Source: Tannerellaceae bacterium (lineage in GTDB: Bacteria > Bacteroidota > Bacteroidia > Bacteroidales > Tannerellaceae). Taken from it: a DNA stretch of 12,677 nucleotides. The position numbers were made by a program, and so were the translations under genes. How positions within the stretch are numbered: position 1 is the first letter of the stretch; every line of letters starts with the position of its first letter. The notes beneath the pieces are model-generated. The model did no database searches, had not been told where the DNA came from, and worked only from the letters and a program-made list of their open reading frames with translations. Shown here in pieces: positions 1-7,644 of the stretch. The stretch is from positions 1-12,677 of the forward strand of contig JAITRC010000005.1 in the NCBI GenBank assembly GCA_031288615.1, given 5' to 3'.

Positions 1-969
1 AAGTCCTCCCGCCCCGAAGTAGCCTCTGTACGCAACGGCATGGTCAAAGCCCACTCGCCGGGAGAGGCTATTGTTCATGTCGGCACCTACGTGAATGAAT
101 GGATACCCGTCGGTTTTGAGCGAAAGATCACCGTCCCTCTCCCTGATTCCTACCAACTGTCCGACTGTATCCTCAGCCAAGGGCAAACCACTCAACTCAC
201 TGTCCCTTCCCTCACATGGAACAATAGTGATTTACCCTTTACCCATTCTACATGGACATCCTCCAATCCCGCTATCGTGACCATCACCCCCGACGGGCAA
301 GCCACCGCCGTCAATGCCGGCGAAGCTACCCTCTCCTTCGCCTTTTCCGTCGCCCATAGTTTCAATCCGATCACCTTCACCCAACGCGTCATTGTCCCTC
401 CCTTCCTCCGAATCACGCCTTCCCTCCCTTTAAAAAAGAATACCACAACCCTCACTGTAGGGAAACCCCTCCAATGCTACGTCGAAGCCCTTTATAACTT
501 TGCTCCCTACCTCTTCTCCAACTATTCTTGGACATCCTCCAACCCTGCTGTCGCTACCGTCACTTCGGGTACAGGGCGTGTCGAAGCCCTCTCGCCGGGG
601 GAAACCCTCCTCTCCGTGACCATCCCCGAACACGCTTTCGGCGACAGCCCCCTCATTGCCACTCGCCGCCTCACCGTAATAGCCAAGCCCGCCGTCCATA
701 TCTTTTCCCCCCTGTCCAACGAAAGCGAAGGCGACATCACCTTACCCCTCTACCAGTCCCTCCAGCTCACCGTCAAATCTTATTGGAACAGCCTCAATTA
801 CGCTCTCTCCGCCCCCCAGTGGACATCTTCCCATCCCGACATCGTTGCCGTAGACCCCAATGGCCTTATTACCTCCCTCCACCCCGGCACCGCCACCATT
901 ACCTTTACCGCCACCGGGACTGTCAACCCCGTCACCGTCACCCGTCGTATCATTGTATCACCGCGCTAA
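1..969 (+). CDS. BIG2 (bacterial Ig-like) repeat protein, 3' part only
   Basis: The reading frame is open from base 1 and ends at TAA 967-969, so the true start lies left of the window; the first in-frame ATG (base 40) falls inside a domain and is not a convincing start. The visible 322 residues are the tail of one Ig-like group 2 module followed by three more of about 85-95 residues (roughly bases 151-400, 403-690 and 691-966). Each has the BIG2 signature: a WTSSNP or WTSSHP turn, then a V-x-V/I strand, a G-x-x-T/S-A/S-L step, PG-x-A and a closing R-x-I/L-x-V strand. BIG2 modules normally occur in secreted or surface-anchored adhesin-like proteins. The protein stops right at a module boundary (RRIIVSPR) with no sorting tail, unlike its neighbour 12 bp downstream, with which it probably shares a transcript. 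Binding partner unknown. Confidence 0.85.
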   Translation, partial: KSSRPEVASVRNGMVKAHSPGEAIVHVGTYVNEWIPVGFERKITVPLPDSYQLSDCILSQGQTTQLTVPSLTWNNSDLPFTHSTWTSSNPAIVTITPDGQATAVNAGEATLSFAFSVAHSFNPITFTQRVIVPPFLRITPSLPLKKNTTTLTVGKPLQCYVEALYNFAPYLFSNYSWTSSNPAVATVTSGTGRVEALSPGETLLSVTIPEHAFGDSPLIATRRLTVIAKPAVHIFSPLSNESEGDITLPLYQSLQLTVKSYWNSLNYALSAPQWTSSHPDIVAVDPNGLITSLHPGTATITFTATGTVNPVTVTRRIIVSPR

Positions 970-981
970 TACACTTCTGAT

Positions 982-3900
982 ATGCAAGCAAAAGTTAAAA
1001 TACTTTTTCTCGTGCTCATAGCCTCCACAGCCAGAGCGCAGATCAACATGCCTTACGCCAATGACTTCGCCGCACAAACCTCATACGAACTGCTCACGGA
1101 TGTTAAAATGCATATCTCCCCCGAATTATGGCCACCCGATGATATTCCCAGCACTTGGCCTGATGATAAGGTCGTTCCTACCACCAAGTCATGGGCCTAT
1201 GTCACTTCACGGATGTGTATCCTTTTTATAGGTCTTGATAGGGGGTGGTCCTTGCCCGCCACCGAAACCCACTCCGCATGGATGTACGTCCTTTTCTCCC
1301 TCGAACCCATTGACCTGACCGCTATCCACTACAGTGCGAAAAGGATTAAAGACTATAAGTGGGTTATCGCCGCCGGAATGCGCCATAGTAGTGCCAATTA
1401 CCCTTCCATTGATATCCGTCCCGAACAACTTTACTTGGGACAGGACATTCAACCTCAGCAAGTCTTCTCCAACCTCAAGAACTACTACTGTACCTACACC
1501 ATGAATGCCCCCAACCACCTAATTCATTACGCACGGAAGACCCTCTACAAAACCCTCTCCGACCCCGGGTCTGCCATATTAGGAGCTACCCCCGAAATGG
1601 ACGGTAGCCCCGAATGGGGAAACGTGACGGAAAGTTTCGAATGGTGGGACGCGTATACTCTCTTCGCCTCCCAGCACAGTGTCACCACAACAGAGATCAA
1701 AGACCTGGAAACCAATACCCATATCTTCCGGATAACCGAATTCCTACAAAATCCTACGGCCACCCGCACCCTGTTTCAGCAAACAGGGCAATATGACAAC
1801 CATCCGTTAAGTGACTACCGTTTCAATATTCCTGGGTACTCCCCTGTCCTTTCACCGAGTGTCTTCTGGTACGTGAACGATTTTACCTACCAAACCGATT
1901 ACTTCTACACCAACCTCAAAGGAGAAGGTGATTTCACCAACCGTACCCTTCAGGAACATTTACTCAATGCGCGTTTTGATATTACGGGTAACTCCATACC
2001 TGGGTTCGGGGATAGAGTCGATGTGCTTGCGTGGGTATACGTTTCCTCCCGCTTCCTTGTTTTCCATGTCAACGCCGATTACTGCTTAGACAACAATTAT
2101 TGCTTCACCTATGTGATGTTCTCCCTGGAACCGGTCAATCTCCAGCAAATCAAGAATAATCAAAAGAGGATATGCGACTTTGACTGGGTACTTGCCGGTG
2201 GTATGTACCACAAATCTACCTTCGTAAGCGATATCACGTTTAATCCCGGCGACTTCTTCCTTGATCGTTCCCCTAAAGAAGCCTTTGCGGCGCTCAGGGA
2301 TTGGTACAAAAACAATCCTAAACCCTCTTCCGATGACCTTCGTGCTTCCGCCAGAAAGGCAATCTTCCTCACCCTTACCGACCCCATGTCCGCCATCCTT
2401 CATGGTACCGACTGGGGTAACGTCGACGACGAAATTTACAGTACCAACGAAATAGACAATACGGTGATACACTCTCATCCTGAATCCGAAAACGGGTGTA
2501 ACGCCATCCTTCAGGTCAATTTCTTCTCCAAAAACGGCGACGCAGGTGCTGCACGGCGTGCATTTCAGACCACAGGCGCCTATGCAGGGAAGACGATAGA
2601 CGAATACCGGATAACCAATCCCGTGTCCCTCATCATCACCCCCGACGTGACGGAAGGTAAGAAATATACCCCCCTGCACCTTAACCACCCCCATCTCCAG
2701 CTGGGAGGGGCGATGATATACAACAACCAGCATATAGAGTACACCAACCCCATCTGGGTCTCCTCGAATCCGGAGAACGTCTCCATAGATGCCAACGGGA
2801 TGCTGACGGCTCACAAGACGGGGGAAACAATAATCAGGCTCGAAGTGACAAGTACCTACAGTTCGGCGCCGCTGATAGCCTCGCGACGTATCGTGGTGCC
2901 CACCGCACCTACCCCAACGCTCCTCCCCGCCCTTGAGACGCAGCAGGACGCCTCACCGCTTCCGCTTAACGAAACGCTTACTCTCTCTCCTTATGCTCTC
3001 TATGACGGAGACCCCTATACCTTCATCAATGCCGGATGGCAATCGTCCGACCCCGATACCGTTGCTGTGGACAATAACGGCGGCCTTACCCCACATAGAA
3101 CGGGTTCCGCTAAGATACTTTTCCACGCCAACGGGGCTTTTGGCTATGGCCCCTTTGATCTCTCCCGCACCGTCGTGGTCACACCTTCTACCCAAGCCCC
3201 CTCACTTTCCATTTCTCCCTCCCCTTCCGAAGGGGAAACGGCTATTCGCATCGCTTTTTCCGAAACGCTACCGCTCTCCGTCCAAACACCCTATCCCTTC
3301 ACCTCTACCACTTGGACTTCGTCCAACACCAATATCGCCTCCGTAGACAAGAACGGCCTCCTCAAGGCCATTACACCCGGTACGGCTACCATCATCTTCC
3401 GCGCCACCGGCTATTTGGGCAATATCACACTTACTCGCGATGTCCTCGTCCTCCCCTACCTCCGGATTTTTCCTCTGCTCCCTAAAAACCAAACCGCTAC
3501 TATTTTACAGTCTTCCCAGCAAATCACTTTCTCTGCCGGAGCCACCTTTAATAACAATCCTTATCCTGTCACCGGCTTCTCCTGGAGTTCTTCCAACAAT
3601 TCGATTGCTACCGTCAATAGTGACGGCCAGGTCACCGCCCTTGTTGCCGGTGAAGCTATTATCACCCTCACCGCCACCGGTGCACTCGGTTCGTTCACCG
3701 CTTCGCGTAAGGTCATCGTTTCCCCTACCCTCAAGATCACACCCCTACCTTCTTCTGCCGGAGTTACTTCCGTCTCTATGGATAGACCTGTCCAACTTTG
3801 GATAGAGGCTATCTACAGTGGCCTGCCCCTTTCCTTTAATGAGGTCTCCTGGACTTCCTCTAATCCCGAAATTGCCGGTGTCAATAATGACGGCCTCATC

Positions 3901-6027
3901 ACTGCCTATCAACCCGGCTCCGCCACCATTACCGTCGCCGCTTCCTCTTCCGTCGCCCGTCTTGCCGCTTCGCGACAGATCACCGTCCCCTCTGGACTTT
4001 CTCTCCGATTGCTTCCCGAACTCCCCAACGGACACGCAGCTACCCTCCTGCCCATTACGAAAACCCTCACCCTTACTCCTGAGGGTTACAACAACGGCGC
4101 CTTGTATTCTCTCACTGCCCGTTCCTGGCAATCTTCGGCTCCCAATATTGTTTCCGTCTCTACTGGCGGTATGATTACCGCCCTACAACCTGGTGAAGCG
4201 GTCATCACCCTCACCGCCTCCGGTGTGTTAGGGATTGTTAATCTCTCTCGAACTGTTTACGTACCTCCCATCTTTGATCTTCACCCTCCCTTAGCCTACG
4301 GCGAATTCGCTAACTTCTTTTCACTCGGCCAATCTTTCCTCCTCTCCCCCCAACAGGTGTCTTATAACCTCCAGCCTTACCCCCTCGTCTATCAGCTCTC
4401 CTCTTCGGCTCCTGACATCGTGGAGGTTGATGATGATCAGCTTGGTAATCTTACCGCGCTTGCTCCCGGCGACGCCGTTATTTCCCTTCACGCTGCCGGA
4501 CCGCTTGGATCCGCTGCATTTACGCGTAATGTCGTTGTGCCTCCTTCCCCACGACTCCTTCCTCTCCTTTCTCTCAACGCTTTGTCTCACCTTCTCTCCA
4601 TCGGGCAAACCGATACCTTTACCATTGAGGCCACCTATAACCACCAGCCTTTTAATTACCCCGTCTTTTCCTGGATATCTTCCAACCCCACCGTTGTCAG
4701 TGTAAATAGAAAAGGTATCGTCTCCGCTCTTAATCCCGGCTCGGCTACCATCACCTTCCAAGCCACCGGCGATTTTCCGGTCTCCCTTTCTCGGCAAATT
4801 TTAATCCTCCCTTACCTTCAGATTCTTCCTCTCCTCTCCGCCGGCAAGGAGGCTACTTTACTTCCCCTCACCCAGCAGACCCGTCTCTCTGCCAAAGAAA
4901 TCACGTTTAATGGAGTCCCTTATCTCTTCCGTAATTATAAATGGACTTCTTCCGATCCCACTATTGTCAGCGTCGATAATGACGGTCTCCTCTCTGCCCT
5001 CCGGCCGGGAGAAGCTGTCATTTCCCTCCAAGTTGAGGGTGATTGGGGTGTTAGCCAAGATTCCCGCCGAGTTTGTGTCCCGCCTGTCACACCCGAACCC
5101 GAGCCACCTGTCACACCTGAACCTGAGCCGCCTGTCACACCCGAACCTGAGCCGCCTATCACACCCGAACCTGAGCCGCCTGTCACACCCGAACCTGAGC
5201 CGCCTGTCACACCTGAACCTGAGCCACCTGTTACACCTGAACCCGAGCCACCTGTTACACCTGAACCCGAGCCACCTGTCACACCTGAACCTGAGCCGCC
5301 TGTTACACCCGAACCTGAGCCACCTGTCACACCTGAACCCGAGCCACCTGTCACACCCGAACCTGAGCCACCTGTCACACCCGAACCTGAACCACCTGTC
5401 ACACCCGAACCTGAACCACCTGTTACACCTGAACCTGAGCCGCCTGTCACACCTGAACCTGAGCCGCCTGTTACACCCGAACCTGCTCCTCCCGTCGAAC
5501 CTGGAGAGCTTCCTGTTGACCTTCCTTCCGTACCGGAGCCTCCGGTCTTGCAGATATTGCCTGCGCTTGGTGTAGGAGAGACTGCTTCCGTCTTAGTAGT
5601 TGACCAAGCCTTCTTCCTTACCGCACAGGCTACTTACAATAACGCCGGTTATCTCCTTCATAATCCTGCATGGGTATCGTCCAACCCTACTATCGCCGGT
5701 ACTACTGCCATGGATAACGGCTGTCTGCTAATTGCTCGTCAATCGGGTGAAGTGGTCATCTCTTTCCAAGCTTATGGCGATTTGGGACTCATCACCGCGA
5801 CCAGAAATATCATGGTAGTAGATGCCGAAATCCCGCCCGAAACCCCTTCCTTAGCTCAACCCGGAGATCCTCCATTGGCCAATACTCCTTTCTTTCAGGG
5901 TGACCCTACCTCTCCGCGTACGTATTATACCTTGACGGGGCAGTTGCTTGGGGCTACGCCACCTGTTCAGCGGGGTGTCTACTTGTGTAAGTATGGTGGG
6001 ACGGTCACGAAATTCCTTGTTCGTTAG
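982..6027 (+). CDS. Large secreted multidomain BIG2 repeat protein with Pro-rich linker and type IX-like C-terminal tail
   Basis: This 1681-residue protein is predicted to be exported and surface-exposed. Residues 1-19 form a signal peptide: basic start, hydrophobic stretch ILFLVLIA, likely cleavage after A-R-A; there is no lipobox. Residues about 24-281 and 297-544 are two diverged copies of a domain I do not recognise. Nine BIG2 modules follow (about 546-1366), each near 90 residues with W-x-SS-(N/D)P and PG-x-A cores. Residues 1367-1502 are 17 copies of PPVTPEPE, and a tenth BIG2 module occupies about 1521-1613. The last 38 residues (YTLTGQLL, then RGVYL, then KFLVR) resemble a degenerate type A sorting domain of the type IX secretion system. 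The ATG at 982 is chosen because it gives the signal peptide directly, 12 bp after the preceding BIG2 gene. An adhesin or matrix role is inferred; the ligand is unknown. Confidence 0.9.
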   Translation: MQAKVKILFLVLIASTARAQINMPYANDFAAQTSYELLTDVKMHISPELWPPDDIPSTWPDDKVVPTTKSWAYVTSRMCILFIGLDRGWSLPATETHSAWMYVLFSLEPIDLTAIHYSAKRIKDYKWVIAAGMRHSSANYPSIDIRPEQLYLGQDIQPQQVFSNLKNYYCTYTMNAPNHLIHYARKTLYKTLSDPGSAILGATPEMDGSPEWGNVTESFEWWDAYTLFASQHSVTTTEIKDLETNTHIFRITEFLQNPTATRTLFQQTGQYDNHPLSDYRFNIPGYSPVLSPSVFWYVNDFTYQTDYFYTNLKGEGDFTNRTLQEHLLNARFDITGNSIPGFGDRVDVLAWVYVSSRFLVFHVNADYCLDNNYCFTYVMFSLEPVNLQQIKNNQKRICDFDWVLAGGMYHKSTFVSDITFNPGDFFLDRSPKEAFAALRDWYKNNPKPSSDDLRASARKAIFLTLTDPMSAILHGTDWGNVDDEIYSTNEIDNTVIHSHPESENGCNAILQVNFFSKNGDAGAARRAFQTTGAYAGKTIDEYRITNPVSLIITPDVTEGKKYTPLHLNHPHLQLGGAMIYNNQHIEYTNPIWVSSNPENVSIDANGMLTAHKTGETIIRLEVTSTYSSAPLIASRRIVVPTAPTPTLLPALETQQDASPLPLNETLTLSPYALYDGDPYTFINAGWQSSDPDTVAVDNNGGLTPHRTGSAKILFHANGAFGYGPFDLSRTVVVTPSTQAPSLSISPSPSEGETAIRIAFSETLPLSVQTPYPFTSTTWTSSNTNIASVDKNGLLKAITPGTATIIFRATGYLGNITLTRDVLVLPYLRIFPLLPKNQTATILQSSQQITFSAGATFNNNPYPVTGFSWSSSNNSIATVNSDGQVTALVAGEAIITLTATGALGSFTASRKVIVSPTLKITPLPSSAGVTSVSMDRPVQLWIEAIYSGLPLSFNEVSWTSSNPEIAGVNNDGLITAYQPGSATITVAASSSVARLAASRQITVPSGLSLRLLPELPNGHAATLLPITKTLTLTPEGYNNGALYSLTARSWQSSAPNIVSVSTGGMITALQPGEAVITLTASGVLGIVNLSRTVYVPPIFDLHPPLAYGEFANFFSLGQSFLLSPQQVSYNLQPYPLVYQLSSSAPDIVEVDDDQLGNLTALAPGDAVISLHAAGPLGSAAFTRNVVVPPSPRLLPLLSLNALSHLLSIGQTDTFTIEATYNHQPFNYPVFSWISSNPTVVSVNRKGIVSALNPGSATITFQATGDFPVSLSRQILILPYLQILPLLSAGKEATLLPLTQQTRLSAKEITFNGVPYLFRNYKWTSSDPTIVSVDNDGLLSALRPGEAVISLQVEGDWGVSQDSRRVCVPPVTPEPEPPVTPEPEPPVTPEPEPPITPEPEPPVTPEPEPPVTPEPEPPVTPEPEPPVTPEPEPPVTPEPEPPVTPEPEPPVTPEPEPPVTPEPEPPVTPEPEPPVTPEPEPPVTPEPEPPVTPEPEPPVTPEPAPPVEPGELPVDLPSVPEPPVLQILPALGVGETASVLVVDQAFFLTAQATYNNAGYLLHNPAWVSSNPTIAGTTAMDNGCLLIARQSGEVVISFQAYGDLGLITATRNIMVVDAEIPPETPSLAQPGDPPLANTPFFQGDPTSPRTYYTLTGQLLGATPPVQRGVYLCKYGGTVTKFLVR
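1051..1824 (+). repeat. N-terminal unknown domain, copy A
   Basis: Codes for residues about 24-281 of the large BIG2 protein. It aligns by eye with copy B (1870-2613) through landmarks in the same order: YANDF/YVNDF; SWAYVTSR/AWVYVSSR; YVLFSLEPIDL/YVMFSLEPVNL; KRIKDYKWVIAAGM/KRICDFDWVLAGGM; ARKTLYKTLSDPGSAIL/ARKAIFLTLTDPMSAIL; WGNV in both; and a closing F-Q-x-TG-x-Y, then D/E-YR. The divergence outside these blocks indicates an old intragenic duplication. I do not recognise the family. Confidence 0.75.
1870..2613 (+). repeat. N-terminal unknown domain, copy B
   Basis: Second copy of the unrecognised domain, residues about 297-544, ending where the first BIG2 module begins. It differs from copy A in having a longer insert after the opening Y-x-NDF block and a shorter stretch before WGNV. 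The landmarks shared with copy A are listed under that copy. No catalytic motif is obvious to me. Confidence 0.75.
2617..5079 (+). repeat. Array of nine BIG2 (Ig-like) modules
   Basis: Residues about 546-1366 of the large protein. Approximate module limits are 546-639, 644-733, 740-824, 826-914, 916-1003, 1006-1095, 1097-1187, 1189-1277 and 1278-1366. Each has a W-x-SS or Q-L-SSS turn in the first half, a D/N-x-x-G-x-(L/I/V) hairpin, a PG-(E/S/T/D)-A-x-I loop, and ends in R-x-(V/I)-x-V-P. Similar modules in the preceding gene (1-966) suggest the two genes share ancestry or exchange sequence. Confidence 0.85.
5080..5487 (+). repeat. 24-bp tandem repeat, 17 units, encoding (PPVTPEPE)17
   Basis: Exactly 17 in-frame 24-bp units with no interruption. 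Protein changes occur only in unit 4 (V to I) and unit 17 (final E to A); all other differences are third-position synonymous changes. Units 7 and 8 are identical, units 13 and 14 are identical, and unit 3 equals unit 5. The encoded segment is a stiff, acidic, proline-rich spacer between BIG2 modules nine and ten. Because the unit length is a multiple of three, copy-number change would alter spacer length without breaking the frame. Confidence 0.97.
5911..6024 (+). other. Possible type IX secretion C-terminal sorting tail (degenerate)
   Basis: Codes for the last 38 residues of the large BIG2 protein. The pattern Y-x-LTGQ-L, a short spacer with PP, RGVYL, then K-F-L-V-R at the extreme C-terminus follows the type A tail pattern known in Bacteroidota (Y-D-L-x-G-(R/K), then RG-(L/I/V)-Y, then K-x-(L/V)-(V/I)-(K/R)). 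It suggests export through the type IX system and surface attachment. The match is by eye to a loose motif, so it stays a proposal. Confidence 0.55.
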
Positions 6028-7468
6028 CCCCCCGATTGAGGTGGCTGTGCCTTCGGCTATAACTGAAATAGAGGATAAAACCGATTATCGTCCAGGCGAT
6101 TAGCCGTAACCACGTACCCCAAGGTAGTGAGACCATCTGAAGGATACAGAGAGTCGCTCCAAGTATGGGAATGAGAGGAACAAAAGGAACGCGGAAAGGA
6201 CGTGGAATATCAGGTTGCGTTTTGCGAAGCACAATGATAGAGAGGCAGACGATGGAGAAGGCCATAAGTGTGCCGATGGAGACAAGCTCCGAGAGTACAT
6301 GAAGGGGAAAAAGTCCCGCCACGATGGCCGAAAGGGTACAGGCCAAGAGGGTAGCGTTGACAGGTGTTCCGCGTTTAGCGTGGATGCGTGCCAAGGGAGA
6401 GGGGAAAAGCCCGTCGTGGGCAATAGCGTAATAGATACGGGATTGGCCAAGCATCATAACCAGGATAACCGAACTCAATCCGGCGATAGCCCCAAGCTTA
6501 ACGAAGGGGCTTAGCCATGCCAATCCTTCACCCGTACGGTCGATAGCCAGGGCTATGGGCGCATCCACGTGAAGCTCGCTATAATGAACGATGCCCGTAA
6601 GCACGGCCGTCACCGCTACATAGAGAATGGCGCAAATAGAAAGCGAGATGAGGATGCCGCGAGGCATGTCCCGCTGAGGGTTTCGGGTCTCTTGGGCAGT
6701 GGTAGAGAGGGCATCGAATCCAAGAAAAGCGTAAAAAACCACCGCAGCTCCCCTGAGGATACCGCTCCAGCCGAAATGCCCGAACTGTCCGGTGTTCTCG
6801 GGAATATAAGGGTGCCAGTTGCCTGTATCTACGTAAGAGAGTCCGAAAAAGGTGAAGAGAAGGATGACAGCGACTTTAATGAAAACAATGATATTATTCA
6901 GTAAGGCGGATTGACGTATACCTCCAATAAGAAATACCGAAACCAGGATGATGATAGCCATGGCGGGAAAGTTGAAGAGACTACCGGTGCATATCCACGT
7001 ACCGTCGGGAAGGTGGTCGAATGTAGACTGGGTGAGCGTGGCCGGTAAGGTGATACCCCATCCGGCCAGAACGTTTATCATATAGCCTGACCATCCGACA
7101 GCGATGCTGGAACAGGCAAAGAGGTACTCAAGTACCAAGTCCCATCCGATAAACCAAGCGGGTAGCTCCCCCATAGTCGTATAGCAATAGGAATAGACGC
7201 TCCCTGAGATGGGTATCATGGCAGCAAATTCGGCGTAACATAGTCCGGCCAGGATACATCCCGTAGCGGAGATAAGAAAAGAGATTGTAAGGGCAGGCCC
7301 TGCGTAATCGGCGGCGGCTTGTCCCGTGATGACGAAAATGCCCGTACCCACGATAGCTCCTATACCCAACAGAATAAGGTGTTGGACGGAAAGGGTGCGT
7401 TTCAGTCCACCGGATTGTTGAGCTTGGTAAGAATCTATGGCCTTTTTTCGGAATAAGTTTTTGTTCAT
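6005..7468 (-). CDS. APC-superfamily amino acid permease (cationic amino acid transporter-like)
   Basis: A 487-residue inner-membrane protein with about 12 hydrophobic segments, the usual size for this family. TM1 carries the substrate-site signature GIGAIVGTGIFVITG (residues 35-49). TM3 begins at YAEFAAMIPISGSVYSY (about 78-94). The TM6 region FYAFLGFDALSTTAQE (about 245-260) followed by TRNPQRDMPRG is characteristic of the CAT/YfnA branch, which imports amino acids, usually by proton symport. The exact substrate cannot be read from sequence. The start at 7466-7468 leaves a short charged N-terminus before TM1. The gene is divergent from clpP, and its last 23 bases overlap the 3' end of the BIG2 gene on the other strand. 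It stands alone as a transcription unit within the window. Confidence 0.92.
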   Translation of the reverse strand: MNKNLFRKKAIDSYQAQQSGGLKRTLSVQHLILLGIGAIVGTGIFVITGQAAADYAGPALTISFLISATGCILAGLCYAEFAAMIPISGSVYSYCYTTMGELPAWFIGWDLVLEYLFACSSIAVGWSGYMINVLAGWGITLPATLTQSTFDHLPDGTWICTGSLFNFPAMAIIILVSVFLIGGIRQSALLNNIIVFIKVAVILLFTFFGLSYVDTGNWHPYIPENTGQFGHFGWSGILRGAAVVFYAFLGFDALSTTAQETRNPQRDMPRGILISLSICAILYVAVTAVLTGIVHYSELHVDAPIALAIDRTGEGLAWLSPFVKLGAIAGLSSVILVMMLGQSRIYYAIAHDGLFPSPLARIHAKRGTPVNATLLACTLSAIVAGLFPLHVLSELVSIGTLMAFSIVCLSIIVLRKTQPDIPRPFRVPFVPLIPILGATLCILQMVSLPWGTWLRLIAWTIIGFILYFSYSRRHSHLNRGANEQGIS

Positions 7469-7504
7469 GGCTGTAAAAATGCCTGTTTGTGTATGAAAAC
7501 GCGG

Positions 7505-7512
7505 TAAAGGTA
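7505..7512 (-). promoter_or_regulatory. Weak candidate -7 box for the permease gene
   Basis: On the minus strand this reads TACCTTTA, one base off the Bacteroidota -7 consensus TAnnTTTG. It would give a 5' leader of about 30 bases before the permease ATG. I found no clear -33 TTG at the right distance, so confidence is low. Confidence 0.25.
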
Positions 7513-7559
7513 GGCTTTCTGTAGCTTGTAAAAATCAGTTATTGAGAAAAAAAAGAGAG

Positions 7560-7591
7560 TTGTTTGCTTCAGAAATTAATCCATAACTTTG
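7560..7591 (+). promoter_or_regulatory. Bacteroidota-type promoter for clpP-clpX-recQ
   Basis: TAACTTTG at 7584-7591 is an exact match to the Bacteroidota -7 consensus TAnnTTTG. TTG at 7560-7562 (or TTTG at 7563-7566) lies 17-21 bases upstream, the normal distance for the -33 element. Transcription would begin near 7597, leaving a leader of about 47 bases. The bases just before the clpP ATG are A-rich (AAATTTAAAAACAG) with no Shine-Dalgarno sequence, as is usual in this phylum. The spacer before it (7469-7559) shows nothing else I can identify. Confidence 0.65.
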
Positions 7592-7644
7592 TCTTCGGAT
7601 GGTGGTAAGAAGGTTATCTTGCCTCGCAAAATTTAAAAACAGAC

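Noticed and set aside
2086..2814. 242-codon minus-strand frame inside the BIG2 gene
   Set aside because: No recognisable domain, and it lies opposite a clear coding region whose base skew keeps antisense frames open.
4935..5450. Long minus-strand frame encoding Gly/Ser/Val-rich octapeptides
   Set aside because: It is the antisense shadow of the PPVTPEPE repeat; a 24-base unit with no stop in that frame stays open automatically.
5080..5487. Short regular repeats that could suggest a CRISPR array
   Set aside because: The units are contiguous with no unique spacers and lie in frame inside a protein-coding gene.
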